Made by a program: the position numbers and the translations under genes. A stretch of 64,000 bases of DNA from NCBI GenBank assembly GCA_038154685.1, contig JAYPYW010000003.1:41128-105127 (forward strand), written 5' to 3'. The notes under the pieces are model-generated. The model made no database searches. It was given only the letters and a program-made list of their open reading frames with translations, and was not told the origin of the DNA. This document shows, piece by piece, positions 57,100-64,000 of the stretch (position 1 is its first letter; every line of letters starts with the position of its first letter). Source of the DNA: GCA-002722245 sp038154685 (GTDB lineage Bacteria; Bacteroidota; Bacteroidia; Flavobacteriales_C; GCA-002722245).

Positions 57100-60063
57100 A
57101 TGCGATTAATTAAGTGGTGTTTAGCTGTTATTGTAACAGCATCGTGTGTTCCTAAAAATTTAGAAGTTCAAAAACCTTTAAGAGTAGAAGAGGGTGAACG
57201 TAAATTGCCTGAATATTCAGCTTATAGTTTTAAAACAGTTGAGAACGATCCTCTGAGTGTAAGAGAATATACTCTGAAAAATGGTTTAAAGGTTTTCTTA
57301 AGTGTTAACAAGGAAAAACCAAGGATTCAAACGCAAGTTTCTGTAAAAGCTGGTGGTAAAAATGACCCTTCTTATGCTACAGGTTTAGCTCATTATTTAG
57401 AACATTTGTTGTTCAAGGGGACTTCCAAGTTGGGGACAGTAAATTATGAGGCAGAAAAGGTGGAGTTAGAAAAGATTAAAAATCTTTACGAAGTATATCG
57501 TCAAACAAAAGACTCTTTAAAGCGAGATTCAATTTACCATCGAATAGATTCTATTTCAACCGTTGCATCAAAGTATGCTTGTTTAAGTGAGTTCGACCAA
57601 GCTCATGCTGTGTTGGGGGCAACAGGTACAAACGCTTACACAACGCATGACAATACATCATACATTACTAATATTCCAACCAATCAACTAGAAAGTTGGC
57701 TAAAACTTGAAGCGGAACGTTTTAGTGATCCGGTTATTAGATTATTCCACACTGAACTGGAAGCAGTTTATGAGGAGAAAAATCGCTCACAAGACAATTA
57801 CAGACGTCAACAATATTATACACTGCTGAGAGAGTTATTTAAAAAACACAACTACGGTCTACAAACAACAATTGGGACTATCGACCATTTAAAAAATCCT
57901 TCTATAGTTGAAATTGAGAAGTTTTTTAATCATTACTACGTTCCAAACAATATGGCTGTTATCCTGAGTGGTGATTTCAATCCGGATTCAGCAATTGTTT
58001 TAATTGATAAATATTTTGGGGCTTTTGAAGCCGCTCCGGTTGATGAATATGTTTTTGAAGAAGAAGATCCCATAGTTTCGCCAATTGAAAGAACAATTAA
58101 AGCTCCAGACGCTTCCAGTTTACTAATGGCTTTCCGATTACCTAAAGCCGATAGTAGGGAGGTTTTATTAGCTACAATGCTGGATATGATATTAAATAAC
58201 TCAAAAGCTGGATTAATTGATATCAATATTAATCAGCAGCAAAAAGCAGTTGGGGTTTATTCTGGAATTTATTCGAGTGCCGATTATTCCTACCATGTTT
58301 TAGGAGGAACACCAACAAAGGGGCAAACACTTGCTGAGTTAAGAGACCTTATTTTAGATCAGTTTGAAATTGTTAAAAAGGGAGAGTTTCCTGATTGGTT
58401 AATGCCTGCAATTATTAACGATTTTAAAGTAAGAGAACTCGGAGGTTTAACCAATAACCGAAATAGAGTAGGAGCAATTAACGAAGCTTTTGTTCACGAA
58501 TTAGCATGGGAGAAAAAGATTAAAGAGGTTGATGATTTAGCTGCCATAACTAAACAGGAGATTATCGATTTTGTTAATAGTGATTTTTATAGCAATAATT
58601 ATGTAGCTGTCTTTAAAGAAAAGACTGAAGAAGTACTAGAGCGTCAAAAAGTTGCAAAGCCAGCTATAACTCCGCTTGATATTCCACAGGAAAACCAGTC
58701 TAAGTTCCTTGCTGATTTTATAGCTTCAAATAACCCTGATCCAATTCAGCCTGATTTTATAGATTTTAAAAATGAAATAAAAATTGAAACGTTCGGTAAT
58801 GAAGTAAAGCTTCACTATTGCGAAAATGAAAGTGATGAACTTTTTTCTTTATCCTTTATTTATCCAATTGGCTCTTATCACAATTCTAAACTTTCATTGG
58901 CAGCTCAGCAAGCTAAATTATTGGGTACCAACCTTTATAATTCCGCTGAATTATCTCAGGAAATGTATAAAATTGGAATGTCTTACTCAGTAAGCGTTGG
59001 GCAAAAAGAAACTACTGTTAGCCTTAAGGGGTTAACATCTCAATTAGATACAAGTTTTAAGCTTCTTAACCATATTCTTTCTAAGGTTAAACCTGATCAA
59101 ATTGTTACGGACGGTTTAATCCAGAAAACACTTCAATTAAGAGAAAATGAAGTGAGTAATCCTAAAAATCTGCTATGGAACGGAATGCAAAATTATGCGG
59201 TTTTCGGAGCGAAGTCACCGTTAAAGGATCAGTTATCTAATGAACAATTAACTGGGTTAAAGTCTGAAGAACTATTAACAGAATTTAATTCAATCTTCTC
59301 ATTCAAACCCCAAGTGATGTTTTATGGGGAAACTAAATCAGAAGACTTAAAAGGTTTAATACAGGATTCAAAGCTAGTTAAAGGCCAAGTTGAGAACGGA
59401 CCATCGATGGATTACGAGAGAAAATCAATGAATGAAACAAAGATTTATCTTTTGGATTACGATTTGAAGCAAAGTGAGATATTGTTCTTAAGTAAGGGGA
59501 CAAAATTTAAGAAAGATGAATTGGCTATCAATAGCGTTTTTAATGAGTATTATGGAGGAGGAATGTCCTCGGTAGTTTTCCAGGAAATAAGAGAAAAGAA
59601 AGCGCTAGCCTATCAAGCTTTTGCGGTTCATACAACTGCAAAAGATACTGTGAAGCCACAATATACCTACGGTTATATTGGATGTCAAACTGATAAAACA
59701 GTTGAAGCTATCCAATCTCTGATGGAGGTACTTAAGAATATGCCAAAAGATTCTTTAAAATTCCAACAGGCTATTTCATCAATTAAGCAGCAGCTAGCTT
59801 CTAGCAGAACAACCCGATCAGCTAAACTGTCAAGTTTTTGGGCGAATAAGAAATTAGGTTTTAACGAAAGCAAGAATGAGCAGATCTATAATTTATTGAA
59901 GGATATGGAGCTAGAAGATATTGTAAGGTTTCATGGTGAAAATATAGCTGACAATAATTATTCAATTGCAATTGTTGCTAATTTAAAAGAGCTAGACGTT
60001 AAATCATTAGAAAAGTTCGGGTCTGTTTCAGTGGTTAAAGTTTCAAATCTTTATCCATATTAG
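57100..60063 (+). CDS. M16 family zinc metalloprotease, lipoprotein
   Basis: A large M16B-like peptidase of 987 residues. A short hydrophobic leader with a lipobox (LAVIVTASC, Cys at residue 16) suggests lipid anchoring. The N-terminal active domain has the inverted zinc motif HYLEH at residues 98-102 in GLAHYLEHLLFKGTSKLG, with the distal Glu in ELEAVYEEKNRSQDN. A large insertion (YEVYRQTKDSLKRDSIYH) separates them. A second, inactive M16 half follows (about 570-980), with FNEYYGGGMSSVVFQEIREKKALAYQA. Single-chain, two-lobed peptidases of this kind digest peptides. It lies four bases after the type IX cargo gene. Confidence 0.93.
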   Translation: MRLIKWCLAVIVTASCVPKNLEVQKPLRVEEGERKLPEYSAYSFKTVENDPLSVREYTLKNGLKVFLSVNKEKPRIQTQVSVKAGGKNDPSYATGLAHYLEHLLFKGTSKLGTVNYEAEKVELEKIKNLYEVYRQTKDSLKRDSIYHRIDSISTVASKYACLSEFDQAHAVLGATGTNAYTTHDNTSYITNIPTNQLESWLKLEAERFSDPVIRLFHTELEAVYEEKNRSQDNYRRQQYYTLLRELFKKHNYGLQTTIGTIDHLKNPSIVEIEKFFNHYYVPNNMAVILSGDFNPDSAIVLIDKYFGAFEAAPVDEYVFEEEDPIVSPIERTIKAPDASSLLMAFRLPKADSREVLLATMLDMILNNSKAGLIDININQQQKAVGVYSGIYSSADYSYHVLGGTPTKGQTLAELRDLILDQFEIVKKGEFPDWLMPAIINDFKVRELGGLTNNRNRVGAINEAFVHELAWEKKIKEVDDLAAITKQEIIDFVNSDFYSNNYVAVFKEKTEEVLERQKVAKPAITPLDIPQENQSKFLADFIASNNPDPIQPDFIDFKNEIKIETFGNEVKLHYCENESDELFSLSFIYPIGSYHNSKLSLAAQQAKLLGTNLYNSAELSQEMYKIGMSYSVSVGQKETTVSLKGLTSQLDTSFKLLNHILSKVKPDQIVTDGLIQKTLQLRENEVSNPKNLLWNGMQNYAVFGAKSPLKDQLSNEQLTGLKSEELLTEFNSIFSFKPQVMFYGETKSEDLKGLIQDSKLVKGQVENGPSMDYERKSMNETKIYLLDYDLKQSEILFLSKGTKFKKDELAINSVFNEYYGGGMSSVVFQEIREKKALAYQAFAVHTTAKDTVKPQYTYGYIGCQTDKTVEAIQSLMEVLKNMPKDSLKFQQAISSIKQQLASSRTTRSAKLSSFWANKKLGFNESKNEQIYNLLKDMELEDIVRFHGENIADNNYSIAIVANLKELDVKSLEKFGSVSVVKVSNLYPY

Positions 60064-60086
60064 AATATTTAATTAAAGATTTAAAG

Positions 60087-60119
60087 AAAGCCGAAATCAT
60101 ATTCTGATTTCGGCTTTTT
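60087..60119. terminator. Bidirectional terminator between the M16 and GT-C-like genes
   Basis: A 13-bp stem AAAGCCGAAATCA / TGATTTCGGCTTT with a TATTC loop. The A and T tracts on both sides serve both converging genes. Confidence 0.9.
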
Positions 60120-60125
60120 CGCACA

Positions 60126-61646
60126 TTATTTTTCCGCTACATACTTAAGTAGGTAGGTGTTGGCCGCTTCATGATGAAATACAACTTCGTAGTTGTAATT
60201 TCGACGTAAAACTTCATTGGTTTCTTGGTGAAGAAGGTAAATGTAATCGAACCTTCCGTCTTTTATCTTTTTATACATTTCTTCCAGTTTTCCCTCCGGA
60301 ATATAGCTGTAATCAAAACCGTAGTATTTTATGTTGAGTTCTTCAAGATTGATTTTAGTCACCCAAAATTCATTGAGAGTTTCTAGTTTGAAGTTAGCTT
60401 TCTCATTTCGTTCTAAACAGAATTTTGTGGGTGGGTCAACTAAAATATCCATACCAACGGTTATTGATTTTTGATCTTCAATAGGTAGTTGAGATAAGTA
60501 TTCAATAACATCTTTTGATCCCGCTGTGAATTTCCATGAGTAGGTGATGTCTGTGTTTACAGTTCTAACAAACTGAACTAAGAATAAAATTGCCGTTGGG
60601 GCCAAAAGCCATTTGCGATAAATTATTGAACCCTTAGCAGGCCCTTTTATTATAACTAATAATGTTAAAGCAAATAAAAATAAGGCTGTCCTTTCAACAG
60701 GGAAATTAGTCTCAAAAATTAGGTGTTGTAGTTCAATAGAAATTAAAGAAAGAATAAAAGCCCATTCAAAAACTAAAGAAGTTTGTTTTTTCAAATCAAA
60801 ACCAGATAATAGGACGTTAATAAGAGAAATAATAAAGGCTAAACCAAAAATTACATAGGCTAGGATTACAAAAAAACTATTAAAACCCGCATGGTATGCT
60901 AACACATTTCCAGTGGAGAAAATGGTGTCTTTTATCACTCCTTCTCTTCCGCCGAAATAAAGTTGGTTACCTTCTATAAGAGAAGAGATTATCGGTTGGA
61001 TAAATAAAACGAATAAATTGATTTGAATACCTACTCCTAAAGACGCTAATAGTTTTCTCTTAAGGTTTTCATTAGAGAAAATAATCTTTCCTAAAACAAA
61101 GGGCAAAACAACCAAAAGCGTATTTAAAGCTGTAAGATTAGATAGCGCCCCTAAAGTAAATAGTAAGGAGGATAAAAGAGATTGAGTAAAGATGTTTTCC
61201 TTCTTATCAGTAAGTAAAGCCAGTCCAGCTAAGCAAAAGCCAAGAGAAAGCCCGTAACCTCTGGAAATACTAAAGAAGTCCAGCAAGAAAAATGATCCAT
61301 TTAAAACTATAACACCAAGGAAGTATTTTTTACCCAAAAGGTTTTTGGAAATAGAAAAGGAACCCCAAAGGAATAACAAATAAGCAAATACATTAGGTAA
61401 TCGGAATGCAAAAAGATGGTCTCCAAAAATTAAACTGCTCCATTTTGTTAAAACTGAGTTGAGGTATTGCGAGTTGGCAGAATCCTTTGCCGCGTCATAA
61501 ATATTTGCAAAAGAATCTCTAATAGATGCCACTTCATCGAAAGTTATTGAAACACTGTAGCTCCTGTAGGTTACCAAACCAATCAATAAGATTGAAAAGA
61601 TAATGGGTAGTGCTCTAGAAGCTTTATTGAGGCCATTTGAGATCAT
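60126..61646 (-). CDS. Membrane glycosyltransferase-like protein (GT-C fold)
   Basis: 506 residues with about 11 transmembrane helices and a soluble C-terminal domain (from residue 390). The first periplasmic loop has ITFDEVASIRDSF, with an Asp-Glu pair that matches the catalytic acidic pair of GT-C enzymes (ArnT, PMT, Alg relatives). The NSVLTKWSSLIFGDHLFAFRLP segment is the pattern found after that loop in family 39/83 enzymes. The glycan donor would be a polyprenyl-phosphate sugar. No operon partner is adjacent. The family placement is moderate; the membrane topology is clear. Confidence 0.68.
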   Translation of the reverse strand: MISNGLNKASRALPIIFSILLIGLVTYRSYSVSITFDEVASIRDSFANIYDAAKDSANSQYLNSVLTKWSSLIFGDHLFAFRLPNVFAYLLFLWGSFSISKNLLGKKYFLGVIVLNGSFFLLDFFSISRGYGLSLGFCLAGLALLTDKKENIFTQSLLSSLLFTLGALSNLTALNTLLVVLPFVLGKIIFSNENLKRKLLASLGVGIQINLFVLFIQPIISSLIEGNQLYFGGREGVIKDTIFSTGNVLAYHAGFNSFFVILAYVIFGLAFIISLINVLLSGFDLKKQTSLVFEWAFILSLISIELQHLIFETNFPVERTALFLFALTLLVIIKGPAKGSIIYRKWLLAPTAILFLVQFVRTVNTDITYSWKFTAGSKDVIEYLSQLPIEDQKSITVGMDILVDPPTKFCLERNEKANFKLETLNEFWVTKINLEELNIKYYGFDYSYIPEGKLEEMYKKIKDGRFDYIYLLHQETNEVLRRNYNYEVVFHHEAANTYLLKYVAEK

Positions 61647-61785
61647 GAATTTACTAAGTTACCAATTTGTTGTTTGGAAAGTCTCTTGCTGGATCATTTA
61701 TATGCTTTAATAGTAGTGTGTTGTGAAATATTGTGGGATATAATAGAATACCCAAAATTCGCTAGCCTAATCAGTTAGAAATCGT

Positions 61786-61793
61786 TATATTTG
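61786..61793 (+). promoter_or_regulatory. -7 element of icd
   Basis: TATATTTG (61786-61793), followed by GCG, forms the same 12-base core TTATATTTGGCG as the acnB promoter. No clear -33 TTG is seen; the ATG at 61826 is 33 bases downstream. Confidence 0.6.
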
Positions 61794-61825
61794 GCGTCCA
61801 AAATTTTATGTAATTATAAGTTATT

Positions 61826-64000
61826 ATGGCTTCAAAAATTATTTATACTAAAACAGATGAAGCTCCAGCGTTAGCGACGTACTCATTTTTACCAATCGTA
61901 AAGGCGTTTACTGAGACTGCAGGAGTAGAGGTTGAAACAAGAGATATCTCATTAGCAGGAAGAATCATTGCGGTTTTCCCAGAGTATCTTACAGAAGAGC
62001 AAAGAATTGGTGATGCGTTAGCAGAATTAGGAGAGTTAGCTAAAACTCCAGATGCAAACATCATTAAGTTACCAAACATTTCTGCTTCAATTCCTCAGTT
62101 AAAAGCTGCAATAGCAGAATTACAAGCAAAAGGATACAAGTTACCTGATTACCCAGAGTCTCCATCAAACGATGAAGAAAAGAAGGTTAAGGCTACTTAC
62201 GATAAAGTAAAAGGATCTGCAGTAAACCCCGTTTTAAGAGAGGGTAACTCAGACAGACGTGCACCAAAAGCTGTTAAGAATTTCGCAAAAGCGAATCCAC
62301 ACAGAATGGGAGCATGGTCAAAAGATTCAAAATCTCACGTTGCTTCAATGAGCGGTGATGATTTTTATGGATCAGAAACTTCAACTACTATCACTGATGC
62401 AACTGAATTCAAAATTGAATTTGTTGCTGCTGATGGTTCAAAAGAGGAATTAAAAGGATTTGCTCCGTTACAAGCTGGAGAAATTTTAGATTCATCAAGA
62501 TTAAGCATGAGTGCTTTAAAAGCTTTCTTAGCTAAAGAAGTTGCTGCTGCAAAAGAAGAAGGAGTATTATTCTCATTACATATGAAAGCTACAATGATGA
62601 AGGTTTCTGACCCAATCATTTTTGGAGCTTGTGTTGAGGTATTCTTTGCACCAGTATTTGAAAAGTTCGGTGAAGAGTTTGCTAAGTTAGGAGTTGATAC
62701 TACTAACGGTTTAGGAGATGTTTACGCTAAGATTGCTGATTCTCCATTAAAAGCTGAAATCGAAGCTGCAATCGAGGAAGTTTACAAAACTGCTCCAGAT
62801 TTAGCTATGGTTAACTCTGATAAAGGAATCACTAACTTACACGTTCCTTCAGATGTAATCATCGATGCTTCTATGCCTGCAATGATCAGAACTTCAGGGC
62901 AGATGTGGAACGCAGAAGGAAATCAGCAAGATACTAAAGCAGTAATTCCAGATAGATCTTACGCTGGTGTATACCAAGCGACTATCGATTTCTGTAAAGA
63001 AAACGGTGCATTCGATCCAACTACGATGGGAACTACTCCTAACGTAGGTTTAATGGCTCAAAAAGCTGAAGAGTACGGATCTCACGATAAAACTTTCCAA
63101 GCAAAAGGAACTGGAACTATCCAAGCAGTTGATACAAACGGAAACGTATTACTTTCTCAATCAGTTGAAGAAGGTGATATCTTCAGAATGTGTCAGGTTA
63201 AGGATGCTCCAATTAAAGACTGGGTTAAGTTAGCGGTTAATAGAGGTAGAGCTACTGGTTGGCCAGTTGTTTTCTGGTTAGATGAAAACAGAGCTCACGA
63301 TGCTGAATTAATCAAGAAGGTTAATGCATACTTACCAGAGTTTAACACTGAAGGATTAGAGATTTTAATTGAAGCTCCTGAAGCTGCAACTAAATACACT
63401 TTAGCTAGAGTTAAAGCTGGACAAGATACTATCTCAGTTACGGGTAACGTATTAAGAGATTACTTAACAGATTTATTCCCAATCTTAGAATTAGGAACTT
63501 CTGCAAAAATGTTATCTATCGTTCCATTAATGAACGGAGGTGGGTTATTCGAAACTGGTGCTGGAGGATCTGCTCCTAAGCACGTTCAGCAGTTCAACGA
63601 AGAAAACTACTTAAGATGGGATTCATTAGGTGAGTTCTTAGCATTAGCAGTTTCTTTAGAGCACCTATCAGAAAAGGATAACAACGGAAAAGCTAAAGTT
63701 TTAGCTGACGCGTTAGATGCTGCAACAAGCACATTCTTATTAAACGATAAGTCTCCAGCAAGAAAGATTGGACAAATTGATAACAGAGGTTCTCACTTCT
63801 ACTTAGCTATGTACTGGGCGCAAGAAGTTGCAAAGCAAACTGCTGATGCAGATTTAGCTGCTGCTTTCGCTCCATTAGCTGAGAAGTTATCTTCTAATGA
63901 AGCTAAGATTATAGAAGAGTTAAACGCTGTTCAAGGTTCAGCTTGTGATATTGATGGTTACTACTTCGCTGATGAAGCTTTAGCTGCAACAGCAATGAAG
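61826..64000 (+). CDS. icd: NADP-dependent isocitrate dehydrogenase, monomeric type (3' end missing)
   Basis: Converts isocitrate to 2-oxoglutarate with NADP+ in the TCA cycle. The frame from ATG 61826 stays open to the window edge, giving 725 of the roughly 740 residues usual for the family. It shows monomeric IDH landmarks: KIIYTKTDEAPALATYSFLP, PVLREGNSDRRAPKAVK, SLHMKATMMKVSDPIIFG, NSDKGITNLHVPSDVIIDAS, DRSYAGVYQATIDFCK and LFETGAGGSAPKHVQQF. This form is unrelated in length to the homodimeric 416-residue Icd. Codon bias is very strong, as for acnB, and both promoters share a core. Only the last few residues are lost beyond the window. Confidence 0.96.
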   Translation, partial: MASKIIYTKTDEAPALATYSFLPIVKAFTETAGVEVETRDISLAGRIIAVFPEYLTEEQRIGDALAELGELAKTPDANIIKLPNISASIPQLKAAIAELQAKGYKLPDYPESPSNDEEKKVKATYDKVKGSAVNPVLREGNSDRRAPKAVKNFAKANPHRMGAWSKDSKSHVASMSGDDFYGSETSTTITDATEFKIEFVAADGSKEELKGFAPLQAGEILDSSRLSMSALKAFLAKEVAAAKEEGVLFSLHMKATMMKVSDPIIFGACVEVFFAPVFEKFGEEFAKLGVDTTNGLGDVYAKIADSPLKAEIEAAIEEVYKTAPDLAMVNSDKGITNLHVPSDVIIDASMPAMIRTSGQMWNAEGNQQDTKAVIPDRSYAGVYQATIDFCKENGAFDPTTMGTTPNVGLMAQKAEEYGSHDKTFQAKGTGTIQAVDTNGNVLLSQSVEEGDIFRMCQVKDAPIKDWVKLAVNRGRATGWPVVFWLDENRAHDAELIKKVNAYLPEFNTEGLEILIEAPEAATKYTLARVKAGQDTISVTGNVLRDYLTDLFPILELGTSAKMLSIVPLMNGGGLFETGAGGSAPKHVQQFNEENYLRWDSLGEFLALAVSLEHLSEKDNNGKAKVLADALDAATSTFLLNDKSPARKIGQIDNRGSHFYLAMYWAQEVAKQTADADLAAAFAPLAEKLSSNEAKIIEELNAVQGSACDIDGYYFADEALAATAMK

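Overview
The window is a low-GC chromosomal segment of a member of the Bacteroidota, most likely Flavobacteriales. Three things point there: the complete type IX secretion / gliding core gldK-L-M-N with a gldN paralog and a PorP/SprF protein, a secreted protein with a C-terminal type IX sorting domain, and repeated TANNTTTG promoter -7 elements. The sequence is a draft scaffold. It has four 10-base N runs, one in-frame stop and two frameshifts in otherwise intact genes, and at least two of the N runs look like unmerged contig overlaps. There is no rRNA, tRNA, CRISPR array, prophage or insertion sequence that I can support.

Layout. 1-3.9 kb (minus): manC, coaX, an outer-membrane protein gene with an internal stop, and a truncated secreted protein. 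4-6.5 kb (plus): a mini-lipoprotein, an SprT-like protein, an aldo/keto reductase and murI. 6.5-9.2 kb (minus): a SIMPL-like secreted protein and glyS, which is frameshifted. 9.4-16.6 kb (plus): porP/sprF, gldK, gldL, gldM, gldN, a very strong terminator, then gldO. 16.6-20.8 kb (minus): an error-prone polymerase pair, dinB and a dnaE-type subunit, preceded by two identical-architecture dyads. 20.9-24.8 kb: an AI-2E family permease, a micro-membrane protein, an esterase and an ABC-F ATPase. 24.9-30.4 kb (plus): a four-gene phosphorelay of two large kinases, a free HPt protein and a receiver anchored to the membrane. 30.6-34.7 kb (plus): rpsF-rpsR-rplI and acnB. 35-39.5 kb: a barstar-like protein, a polytopic membrane protein with hldD, queD and fabD.

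39.6-48.8 kb (minus) is a tightly packed nine-gene surface-polysaccharide nucleotide-sugar operon. Its enzymes together can make UDP-glucuronate and UDP-xylose, a dTDP-4-keto-6-deoxyglucose intermediate, UDP-GalNAc(A) and most of the route to a diacetamido-uronic acid, with a CpsB-type phosphatase at the end. 48.9-64 kb is mostly plus strand: waaA (Kdo transferase), a eukaryote-like type II glutamine synthetase, a GH63-like glucosidase, ilvC, a type IX cargo protein, an M16 protease, a minus-strand GT-C-like membrane protein, and a monomeric isocitrate dehydrogenase that runs off the end.

The most unusual points are the phosphorelay whose last receiver has no output domain but a transmembrane anchor and a periplasmic tail, the paired TTTTGACA-N7-TGTCAAAA operators at dinB-dnaE, a family of heptad-like intergenic repeats (two copies bracket gldO, one carries the rpsF -33 element), a 12-base identical promoter core at acnB and icd, and predicted leaderless transcripts for glyS and the ABC-F gene.
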